Source: Hellea sp. (lineage in GTDB: Bacteria > Pseudomonadota > Alphaproteobacteria > Caulobacterales > Maricaulaceae). From it: a stretch of 40,096 nt of DNA. The number at the start of each line of letters is the position of its first letter. Positions within the stretch are counted from its first letter, which is position 1. The notes beneath the pieces were generated by a model. It searched no databases. It had not been told where the DNA came from and was given only the letters and a program-made list of their open reading frames with translations. Below, one piece after another: positions 8,315 to 15,856 of the stretch. The DNA lies in the NCBI GenBank assembly GCA_020629135.1, contig JAHDDX010000018.1, positions 1 through 40,096 of the forward strand, in the 5' to 3' direction. The translations under genes and the position numbers were made by a program.

Positions 8315-8875
8315 ATGAAAACCGTATCCTTCACAAAAATGTCCGATGGTACTGAAGACGACTATGCCTTCCTGGCCAAGCATGAGGCGGAATATGCCAA
8401 AGGTCTACCTAACCGGATTATGTCGGCTCTGGAGGGCCTTCGAAATTCGCTCGCCGGTTATAAAATCGACCGACTGGAACATAGTCTGCAAACTGCGACG
8501 CGCGCCGAACGTGACGGCGCGGATGTTGACTGGATTGTTTCCGCCCTAGTCCACGATATTGGTGATGACCTGGCCCCGTTTAATCACGACAGCCTCGCCG
8601 CCAATATCCTGCGGCCCTATGTACGCGAAGAATGCGCCTGGGTTGTTCAGCATCACGGCATTTTTCAATATAAGTATTACGCCGATAAAATCGGTCTGGA
8701 CCCGGATGCTCGCGATAAATACAAAGATCATCCCAATTACAACGCCGCCGTCCGATTTTGCGAAAAATGGGATCAGACCTCATTTGATCCTGACTATGAA
8801 AGCTTTGATCTCGAACATTTCAGACCAATGGTAGAAGCGGTGTTTACGCGAGAAGCTTGGAGTCGGCAGACCTAA
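8315..8875 (+). CDS. HD-domain protein, PhnZ/TmpB-like di-iron oxygenase candidate
   Basis: This 186-residue cytosolic protein starts behind AAGGA. It has an HD-domain metal site: His56 (RLEHSLQTATRAERDGAD), His80-Asp81 (ALVHDIGDD), His91, His113/His114 (VVQHHGIF) and Asp153 (EKWDQTSFDPDY). The stretch around His56 and HD, with 24 residues between the two histidines, matches my recollection of PhnZ (QLEHSLQ...LLHDLG). PhnZ and TmpB are mixed-valence di-iron oxygenases that cleave the C-P bond of an alpha-hydroxylated phosphonate, made by a partner 2-oxoglutarate oxygenase such as the gene just upstream. The PhnZ gating Tyr/Glu pair is not obviously kept; Tyr49 sits seven residues before His56. 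An ordinary HD phosphohydrolase remains possible. Confidence 0.65.
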   Translation: MKTVSFTKMSDGTEDDYAFLAKHEAEYAKGLPNRIMSALEGLRNSLAGYKIDRLEHSLQTATRAERDGADVDWIVSALVHDIGDDLAPFNHDSLAANILRPYVREECAWVVQHHGIFQYKYYADKIGLDPDARDKYKDHPNYNAAVRFCEKWDQTSFDPDYESFDLEHFRPMVEAVFTREAWSRQT

Positions 8876-8989
8876 GACATAGGACTTCATGAAGCTTGGC
8901 AATCTTAGCCCTTCTATTTCCTCCAAAAACCATGCTACGTAGTGTTCAGGGAAACTCGCGGGGCAGCGAAAACTATAATGGAGGTACCC

Positions 8990-11026
8990 TTGATCCGAAC
9001 ATTTTGGACTCTCGCTTTATTCCTAGTATCCCTATTGTTTTTGTCTGCCTGTCAAAACCCTGATAATGCTCATGCGGATCAGACATTGAGCGACGATCAT
9101 AATTTTGCACAAAAATCAACGCCGGTTATCGATGACAGCTTTGTCGAAAATTTTGTTCTGCTGGATCATATGGGACAAGCGCATGAATTATATTATCATC
9201 ATGATGCCCCCGCTATTGTGATCATGATTCAGGGCAATGGGTGCCCGATCGTTCGAAATATCTGGTCTGATTTTAAATCCGTTCGAGATGAGTTTTCTTC
9301 CAAAGGCGTAAAATTCTATATGCTGAATGCCAATGGTCAGGATGACCGTAGTGAAATTGCTAACGAGGCTTCGGAATACGGAATTGATATACCGATCTTA
9401 AAAGATGACTCCCAACTCATAGCGTCCTCACTTGATATAACCCGAACTGCCGAAGTCCTGGTCATCGATCCGGAAACATGGGAGATCCGGTATAGAGGCC
9501 CCGTAAATGACCGGGTCAGCTATGAGCGACAACGCAAGACCGCCTCGAAGCATTATTTAGAAGATGTATTGACAGCCATCCTGGACGGGACATCGATCGA
9601 AAAACCGGCGCGCGCGACCAAAGGCTGTATCGTCAATTTAAAAGGCAGTTATGACAAAGAGGCTCATGCGAATATCAGCTACTCAGAGACAATTGCACCT
9701 ATTCTTTTAGATAATTGCGTCACCTGTCACCAGGAAGGTGGCATCGGCCCATGGGCCATGACAGATTACGAACAGGTCGAAGGATTTTCATTGATGATCC
9801 GGGAGGTCATTCGAACAAAACGCATGCCGCCTTGGTCTGCTGATCCAGAGATCGGATCCTTTCATGGCGCCCGCGGTCTGACGCTCGAAGAACAACGTGA
9901 TCTGGTGCGCTGGATTGAAGCCGGTGCCCCGCGCGGCGACGGGCCTGACCCTCTGGCCATTCGTAAAAATAACGCGACTGAATGGCCATTAGGCGAGCCG
10001 GACCTTATTGTCGAAGCCCCGGCTTTTGACGTACCCGCGACCGGCGTGGTGGAGTATCAATTCCCGACCGTAACCAATCCACTCGACAAGGACGTTTGGG
10101 TCAAAGCGATAAGTGTCGTACCGGGCGACCGGACCGTGGTGCACCATGCCTTGATCGGATCTTCACCCGAAATAACGCCCCCCGGCGAAGGCAATGACGA
10201 AGACGTATTTGACAATTATCTTGTCGGCTTCGTGCCGGGCTCAGACAGTTATCAATATCCGGAAGATTCCGGCGTTTTGGTCAAAGCGGGCGGCGAGTAT
10301 CGGTTTCAATTTCACTATACGCCGTCTGGCAAAGCGACGTCCGACAAAACCAAAATTGGATTGTATTTTCACGACGAGGCCCCGGCGCATTATCTACGCC
10401 AGCAAGTGGCTGTAAACCCGCGACTGAATATTCCCGCGGGTGCCGAAAGTCATACCGAAAAAGCTTATTTTGAATTTGATGCCCCTGCGGAGATATTTCT
10501 TCTATTTCCGCACGCGCATTACCGTGGCAAATCCAGCAAATTTGATCTGCATTATCCTGACGGACGAATTGAACCTTTATTGTCAGTCCCCCGTTATGAT
10601 TTTAACTGGCAGCACAATTATGCTCTGGCCGAACCTATCACAGTTCCAGCCGGCACGCGCCTGGTGCATGAAACGGTTTACGATAATTCCGATAAGAACT
10701 TCGCCAATCCAGACCCCGAACGCAATGTTACCTGGGGCCTGCAATCCGCCGATGAAATGCTCTATGGCAGTTTTTTCTTTCGTTGGGCCGAAGAAACCAA
10801 GGATAACCCGGTCCATGATCCACTGTCATTCTGGATCCGCCAATATTATGGGTTTGCCGATGTGAATATGGACGGCAAACTAGATGCCTCAGAAATGAGC
10901 GGGCGTCTCAAGGCCGCCTGGGACGAGGGCAAGCTCGCCCAAGTGGATATGGATCAGGACAACGCATTGTCATTTGCGGAGTATTACGGATTTCAAAAAC
11001 ACAGGATGGCGCAACAAAATCAATAA
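8990..11026 (+). CDS. Lipoprotein fusing redoxin, haem-c, PHM-like dicopper oxygenase and EF-hands
   Basis: I place the start at TTG 8990 because a perfect GGAGG lies five bases upstream; in-frame ATGs at 8978 and 8942 are alternatives. The resulting 678-residue protein begins with a lipoprotein signal (LFLSAC, Cys21). Residues 50-200 are a thioredoxin-fold redoxin domain with one cysteine (QGNGCPIV, Cys85). Residues 243-247 are a haem-c motif CVTCH. Residues 340-605 resemble copper type II, ascorbate-dependent monooxygenases, and all six copper ligands can be proposed: His385-His386, His442, His508-x-His510 and Met590 (SADEMLYG). Two EF-hand-like loops follow at 624-635 and 653-664. It should sit in the periplasm on a lipid anchor. 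The substrate is unknown. It converges on the hydrolase gene at 11032. Confidence 0.75.
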   Translation: MIRTFWTLALFLVSLLFLSACQNPDNAHADQTLSDDHNFAQKSTPVIDDSFVENFVLLDHMGQAHELYYHHDAPAIVIMIQGNGCPIVRNIWSDFKSVRDEFSSKGVKFYMLNANGQDDRSEIANEASEYGIDIPILKDDSQLIASSLDITRTAEVLVIDPETWEIRYRGPVNDRVSYERQRKTASKHYLEDVLTAILDGTSIEKPARATKGCIVNLKGSYDKEAHANISYSETIAPILLDNCVTCHQEGGIGPWAMTDYEQVEGFSLMIREVIRTKRMPPWSADPEIGSFHGARGLTLEEQRDLVRWIEAGAPRGDGPDPLAIRKNNATEWPLGEPDLIVEAPAFDVPATGVVEYQFPTVTNPLDKDVWVKAISVVPGDRTVVHHALIGSSPEITPPGEGNDEDVFDNYLVGFVPGSDSYQYPEDSGVLVKAGGEYRFQFHYTPSGKATSDKTKIGLYFHDEAPAHYLRQQVAVNPRLNIPAGAESHTEKAYFEFDAPAEIFLLFPHAHYRGKSSKFDLHYPDGRIEPLLSVPRYDFNWQHNYALAEPITVPAGTRLVHETVYDNSDKNFANPDPERNVTWGLQSADEMLYGSFFFRWAEETKDNPVHDPLSFWIRQYYGFADVNMDGKLDASEMSGRLKAAWDEGKLAQVDMDQDNALSFAEYYGFQKHRMAQQNQ

Positions 11027-11031
11027 GACGC

Positions 11032-11907
11032 CTATGCTGTGGCTTTGTTCAGTTCACGAGCCATTGCGCGCAATGCTTTACGTCCGTCCGGGCTTGGTAA
11101 CAGCCAAAAATCATGGGCGTAGTTTTTATAGGTAAAGTGAGAGACTGTTTGCTGGTTTTCTATCAACGCTGCCTCAAGCGCCTGACTTTCAGCATAAAGC
11201 ATATCTTTGTCCGCCGAGATCATATGGATTGGCGGCAGGTCGGTCAGGCTTCCAAACAATGGGCTGATCCGTGGATCTTCAGCCGACAGGTCACCTCGAA
11301 AACGATCCGTTGCTAAAACAATCCCGTCCGATCTCAAAAGAACCTCTTCCTTGTTTTGTGGATAGTCAGATTCCGCGCGCGTCAAATCATACCAACCATA
11401 GAGCAAATATAATTGGGCAATATCGGCTTTAGCCGATGAACCAAGGTCTTGAGCCAGCGCCAAAGCCATATTGGCCCCAGCGCTATCCCCGCCGACGATG
11501 ATATCTGAATTCGGATATTGGCTCCGTGTTTTTTTGAAATGCGCCAGAACCCATTCCCTCATCTGCAAGGCCGTCACCTCACGCGGCATAGGATAGTCAG
11601 GTACTATCATCGGATAATTAAGTGATTTAGAGAGCGGGCCAAGCGTATCAAAATAGGCCTTGAACATTCCCGCCAGAAATCCCCCGCCATGGCAAAAATA
11701 TAAAAGGGGCTGCCCATCCAGAGGGCGCCCATATGAATACACCGGATAATCTCGAAACAATTCCGTCGAGACATCAAATTTTTGAACATATTTGTCCGTT
11801 GGCGGTCGGCGAAACACAAAATCCTTTTCCAGCGCGATTTTCATCGCATTTGGAATTAACTCAGCCCGGACCACTGCAAGGACGATATTGTGAATCAAAG
11901 ATGGCAA
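11032..11907 (-). CDS. Alpha/beta hydrolase, hormone-sensitive-lipase family
   Basis: This 291-residue protein has the oxyanion-hole motif HGGG (YFCHGGGFLAG) and nucleophile elbow GDSAG (VGGDSAGANMAL), both typical of the HSL/family IV carboxylesterases. The rest of the triad is probably the Asp in SADKDMLY and the His in NYAHDFW. No signal peptide is evident, so it is cytosolic. It begins three bases after the acyl-CoA ligase gene and is presumably co-transcribed, suggesting that it releases an acid which the ligase then activates. The ester substrate is unknown. Confidence 0.85.
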   Translation of the reverse strand: MPSLIHNIVLAVVRAELIPNAMKIALEKDFVFRRPPTDKYVQKFDVSTELFRDYPVYSYGRPLDGQPLLYFCHGGGFLAGMFKAYFDTLGPLSKSLNYPMIVPDYPMPREVTALQMREWVLAHFKKTRSQYPNSDIIVGGDSAGANMALALAQDLGSSAKADIAQLYLLYGWYDLTRAESDYPQNKEEVLLRSDGIVLATDRFRGDLSAEDPRISPLFGSLTDLPPIHMISADKDMLYAESQALEAALIENQQTVSHFTYKNYAHDFWLLPSPDGRKALRAMARELNKATA

Positions 11908-11910
11908 GAC

Positions 11911-13533
11911 TTACCCCTCCCCAACGGCGCGTTCACGCAAAACTTTTTTCTGAATTTTACCCGTTGCCGTCTTGGGAAGTTCTCCAAACACGATCTTCTT
12001 AGGTCGTTTAAAACGAGCCATGTTCTGCGCGCAAAACTCGATCAATTCTTCCTCGGTCACGTCTATGCCCTCGACCGTTTCAACAAAGGCGCAAGGGACC
12101 TCCCCCCATTTATCATGCGGCATTGCGACAACAGCAGCTACGTCCACGGCTGGATGTTTATAAAGCGTGTTCTCGACCTCGACAGAGGAAATATTTTCGC
12201 CCCCAGATATGATAATATCTTTAGCGCGATCCTTAAGCTGAATATACCCGTCAGGATAAATCACCCCCAGATCACCTGACTTGAACCAGCCTTGCTCAAA
12301 CGCTTTTTCGGTTTCAACCGGGTCCTTGAGGTAACCTTTCATGACCACATTGCCCCGAAGCATGATCTCACCCATGCTTTCTCCGTCATGGGGCACGGGT
12401 GCGCCGTCATCACCGATTACTTCGACACCTTCCAGATTTGTGAATATCACCCCTTGTCTGGCGTTAAGCTCGGCTTGTTCGGATATAGGTTTGTCAGACC
12501 AGGCCTCTTGCGGGGCGGCCTGCAACACATGTCCATAGGTCTCGGTCAGTCCATAAACATGCATGATTTCATAATTCATACGCGCCATGGCCTCGAGCAC
12601 GCTCGCCGGCGGCGGCGCTCCGGCGGTCAGAGCCTTTACAGTGTGATCGAATTTGGGCTTAAGCTCATCTGGTGCACTCGCCAACATATTCATTATAATC
12701 GGCGCACCACCAAAATGGGTGATATTATGTTCGCCTGCCAATTCAAAAAATTTCTCAGGTGAAAAGCTTCGCAAGCAAATAATCGTTCCGGCCATAAGCG
12801 TCATGGTCCACGCATGACCCCAGCCATTACAATGGAACATGGGCACCGTATAAAGGTAGCTTGGATGCAGTGGCAATGCCCAGCTGGCCACCGTCCCCAT
12901 AGCCATTAGGTAGGCGCCTCGGTGATGATAAACGACGCCTTTTGGACGTCCTGTTGTGCCGGATGTATAGTTCAAGGCCATGGCCTGCCACTCATCCTCT
13001 ATCAGGGTCTCAGAAAAGCCCGGGTCACCCGCCGCAATAAACGCTTCATAATCCAAATGCGGGCGACCCAATTCCGGCTGCGCGTCGGCAGCGGTGTCAT
13101 CGACGACAATAATTTCCGGCTGCGTCTGACAGATTGCCAGAGCCGCGTCCAGAACCGGTGACAATTCCCGGTCAACGATAAACAGGCGGCTTTCCCCGTG
13201 ATCGATTATATAAGCAATCGTATCCGCATCGAGACGTGTATTGATCGTGTTCAGAACCGCGCCGGCCATAGGCACGCCGAAATGGCATTCAAACATTTCC
13301 GGCGTATTGTGCAACAGCACGCTGACCGTATCGTTCTTACCTATGCCCCGCTGGTTAAGCACAGACGCCAGACGCCGACACCGCTCCCGAACTGCTGTCC
13401 AGCTATAGCGTCGATCTTCATAGATAACCGCATCCCGATTGGGATAAATATCTGCGGTGCGATCCAGAAACGATACTGGTGATAATGGCACGAAATTCGC
13501 GGCATTTTTGCCAAGTTCGTCATAAGCCTGCAT
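11911..13533 (-). CDS. AMP-forming acyl-CoA ligase (FadD-like)
   Basis: The 540-residue adenylate-forming enzyme starts at ATG 13533 behind GGGGA. The ATP-binding loop reads YTSGTTGRPKG, the A5 motif is YGLTETYG, the A7/A8 region reads GWFKSGDLGVIYPDGYIQLKDR (in pieces) followed by DIIISGGENISS, and the catalytic lysine is in TATGKIQKK near the C-terminus. Length and motifs fit medium- or long-chain fatty acid and aromatic acid CoA ligases. It would form acyl-CoA for the beta-oxidation protein encoded at 15857 and perhaps the acyl-CoA dehydrogenases at 34-39 kb. It does not resemble what I recall of the Ruegeria DmdB methylmercaptopropionate ligase. Substrate unknown. Confidence 0.85.
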   Translation of the reverse strand: MQAYDELGKNAANFVPLSPVSFLDRTADIYPNRDAVIYEDRRYSWTAVRERCRRLASVLNQRGIGKNDTVSVLLHNTPEMFECHFGVPMAGAVLNTINTRLDADTIAYIIDHGESRLFIVDRELSPVLDAALAICQTQPEIIVVDDTAADAQPELGRPHLDYEAFIAAGDPGFSETLIEDEWQAMALNYTSGTTGRPKGVVYHHRGAYLMAMGTVASWALPLHPSYLYTVPMFHCNGWGHAWTMTLMAGTIICLRSFSPEKFFELAGEHNITHFGGAPIIMNMLASAPDELKPKFDHTVKALTAGAPPPASVLEAMARMNYEIMHVYGLTETYGHVLQAAPQEAWSDKPISEQAELNARQGVIFTNLEGVEVIGDDGAPVPHDGESMGEIMLRGNVVMKGYLKDPVETEKAFEQGWFKSGDLGVIYPDGYIQLKDRAKDIIISGGENISSVEVENTLYKHPAVDVAAVVAMPHDKWGEVPCAFVETVEGIDVTEEELIEFCAQNMARFKRPKKIVFGELPKTATGKIQKKVLRERAVGEG

Positions 13534-13724
13534 ATTTGATCCCCATTTTTATCCCTCTTTTTGGCAGGCCAGCCCCTTATACGCAATATCGGGATCGGTA
13601 ATTCCACGGTCTAATTTTCACCGACTAAAGCAAAGAGTTAGAATCTCAAGCGAAGTCTAATCTAACGCTAGCGGACAACGAACCCACGTAAAGTTTAATC
13701 AAGCAAAAAGAGTCAATGGCAATA

Positions 13725-14648
13725 TCAAATGCCTTCGCGCTCATAGCGGTAGTTCGGCATCGTTCCGACTTCGAACAATTTGATGTTTTGCGCTATGATC
13801 TCGACCGCCGTATCCGCATTGGTCGCCCCAGACATATGCGGGGTGACATGCACATTGGGGTGGCCCCAAAACGGTGAAGATTTTGGCAAGGGTTCGATCG
13901 CAAACACATCTAAAGCCGCCGCCCCTATTTGTCCCTGATTGAGCGCGCTCAAAAGATCATCTTCATCCACCACGGAACCCCGACTGATATTGATCAATGA
14001 CACGCCTTTTTTCATACGTTCAAAAATGTCTTTGTTCAGAAATTTATGGGTCAACGGTTTTGCGGGCAACATGCAGACGACCACATCCATGTCAGGTAAA
14101 ACGGTTTGCAAGGCCTCCAGGCCCACAACCGAATTGACGCCGTCCAACGATTTTGGCGAACGAGACCATCCAAAGGTCTCAAATCCATTGCGCGATAAGA
14201 CATTTGCGATATGGCCCCCTATCGCCCCTTGGCCAAGCACGCAGACTTTAACCTCATGAGCCAGGGGCGTCGGATAGCGCTGCCAGATGGCTTTCCTTTG
14301 TTGCTGGCGCAGGACCTCAATTTGTCTTTGAAAATGGATGATCCAATAGAGCGTATAGAGCGCCATATCATCGGCCATATTGGGATCGATCAGGCGAAAT
14401 ATGGGCGCCGTCGGTAAGGCCTTGTGCGCGTCCAGGTAATCTGTTCCCGACCCGAGCGAGAACACGGCCTTAAGATTAGGATAAAGCGGCAAATCACCGT
14501 CCGGATGTTTCCAGACTAAGGCATATTCAATATCGGCTTTGTCATAGTCATCGTCAAATTCAACGACCTTGCGCTCCGGCAAATGTTTCGCCAAAGCCGC
14601 ACGATATTTGTCGTGCCAATATCCGTCATTGTTGAGCAGGATTGTCAT
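13725..14648 (-). CDS. D-isomer-specific 2-hydroxyacid dehydrogenase, GhrA-like
   Basis: This 307-residue protein has the NAD(P)-binding motif VLGQGAIGGHIA near residue 140 and the catalytic set Arg (NISRGSVVDE), Glu (FAIEPLP) and His (TPHMSG) in the usual order. The short N-terminal catalytic domain resembles glyoxylate/hydroxypyruvate reductase A. It would reduce a 2-oxoacid such as glyoxylate or hydroxypyruvate with NAD(P)H. Its start overlaps the end of the old-yellow-enzyme gene by 23 bases, so the two are probably translationally linked. A 191-base spacer without a recognisable element separates it from the acyl-CoA ligase downstream. Confidence 0.85.
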   Translation of the reverse strand: MTILLNNDGYWHDKYRAALAKHLPERKVVEFDDDYDKADIEYALVWKHPDGDLPLYPNLKAVFSLGSGTDYLDAHKALPTAPIFRLIDPNMADDMALYTLYWIIHFQRQIEVLRQQQRKAIWQRYPTPLAHEVKVCVLGQGAIGGHIANVLSRNGFETFGWSRSPKSLDGVNSVVGLEALQTVLPDMDVVVCMLPAKPLTHKFLNKDIFERMKKGVSLINISRGSVVDEDDLLSALNQGQIGAAALDVFAIEPLPKSSPFWGHPNVHVTPHMSGATNADTAVEIIAQNIKLFEVGTMPNYRYEREGI

Positions 14649-15855
14649 AGGACTTATCTATAGGAAATTTGTTTAGCCACAATTCAATCCGAAGGTAATC
14701 CCTATCATCATAAGTCTTTGCAGCGTTTTGCAAATTTAAATCGAACCTATTTTCTTCCTCTTTCGCTATGGCCGTCAGAAGCATTGAATACCATGCGGTT
14801 ACGCCGCCCGGAAATGATTCGGTAAATACGGGAAAAATAGGATCTATAGGATTTTGTCCCATCCATATGTTCGGAAGACTTGGTTCCATAGCCATTGCCC
14901 TTGCTAATCCAACGGCATCCACGGAATTCGATGAAACAGCACTACTACATTCCTTAAACGATTTAAATCCACCCGTGGCGACTATTGGGACATTCGTCAC
15001 AGACTTTGCTGTTTTGGCAAAGTTTAGAAAATAAGGTCCATTTGAATTTTTTCCGTCAGAGCTAGATTTGGCTCCTGGAAAATACGTGCCACCACTCACC
15101 TCAATCAAGTCAATCGAAGTATTGTTAAGCAACCGTACTACTTCAAGCGCTTCGTCATTTGTTAACCCACCAACCAATTGATCAGATGAATTGATTTTTA
15201 TTCCAATTGGAAATGAAGAACCAACCTTGCTCCGAATCTCATGAATAATTTTCAAAATTATGGAAAATCGGTTTTCTATCACTCCTCCAAATTCGTCTGT
15301 TCTTTTATTAAACAGGGGTGACAAAAACTGGCTTAATAGAAATCCATGACCCGCATGAATTTGTACCCCGGTAAAACCGGCGCGTTTCGCGATTATAGCT
15401 GCATTTGCATACTTTTTTGGAAGCTGATTGATTTCATTGACGCTCAGGGCTGAACAACTGAGGTCCGCTAGTTTAAGCTCTGATGGACCCTGCGGATTAC
15501 TAACAGGTAGAAAAGAAAGCGCACCTGCATGGCCCAATTGCGGCCAAATATGTGTTCCATTTTGTGATCCGCATTCCGCCAAATTTCGAAGCAAATTCAT
15601 ATTTGCGTCTGGTCCCAACACCAAATTCCCTGGTTTTTCGGGAAAATTCGGATCTATCTGAACTTCGCCAATTATTGATAGAGATGTGCCTCCGTTAGCC
15701 CATCGGCCATAAAGTTTCGCTTGCTCCAAGGTCGCGTCGCCTGATCCATTTCCAAGAGAATCAGACATCGCGGACTTAATAACCCGGTTCTTTAAAACCA
15801 CGCCACACGGTAACTCTAATGGTTGTGCAAGTGAATTCACATTGTCTCCAAGCAT
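14626..15855 (-). CDS. NADH:flavin oxidoreductase, old yellow enzyme family
   Basis: A start at ATG 15855 gives 409 residues beginning MLGDNVNSLAQPL, one base after the preceding stop; ATG 15879 is an alternative. The single FMN-binding TIM barrel shows PCGVVLKNRVIKSAMSD, the HAGHGFLLSQFLSPLFNKRT active-site region and ATGGFKS phosphate-binding loop. There is no C-terminal NAD/FAD domain, so it is a stand-alone ene-reductase type protein of unknown substrate. It is strikingly AT-rich compared with its neighbours: a hand count gives 46 G+C in 120 bases at 15121-15240 against 38 in 60 at 16141-16200. That suggests recent acquisition into an existing operon. Confidence 0.85.
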   Translation of the reverse strand: MLGDNVNSLAQPLELPCGVVLKNRVIKSAMSDSLGNGSGDATLEQAKLYGRWANGGTSLSIIGEVQIDPNFPEKPGNLVLGPDANMNLLRNLAECGSQNGTHIWPQLGHAGALSFLPVSNPQGPSELKLADLSCSALSVNEINQLPKKYANAAIIAKRAGFTGVQIHAGHGFLLSQFLSPLFNKRTDEFGGVIENRFSIILKIIHEIRSKVGSSFPIGIKINSSDQLVGGLTNDEALEVVRLLNNTSIDLIEVSGGTYFPGAKSSSDGKNSNGPYFLNFAKTAKSVTNVPIVATGGFKSFKECSSAVSSNSVDAVGLARAMAMEPSLPNIWMGQNPIDPIFPVFTESFPGGVTAWYSMLLTAIAKEEENRFDLNLQNAAKTYDDRDYLRIELWLNKFPIDKSYDNPAQQ

Positions 15856-15856
15856 T

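Noticed and set aside
11911-13533. DmdB methylmercaptopropionate-CoA ligase
   Set aside because: Sequence does not resemble the recalled Ruegeria DmdB N-terminus, and no DmdA or DmdD gene is in the window.
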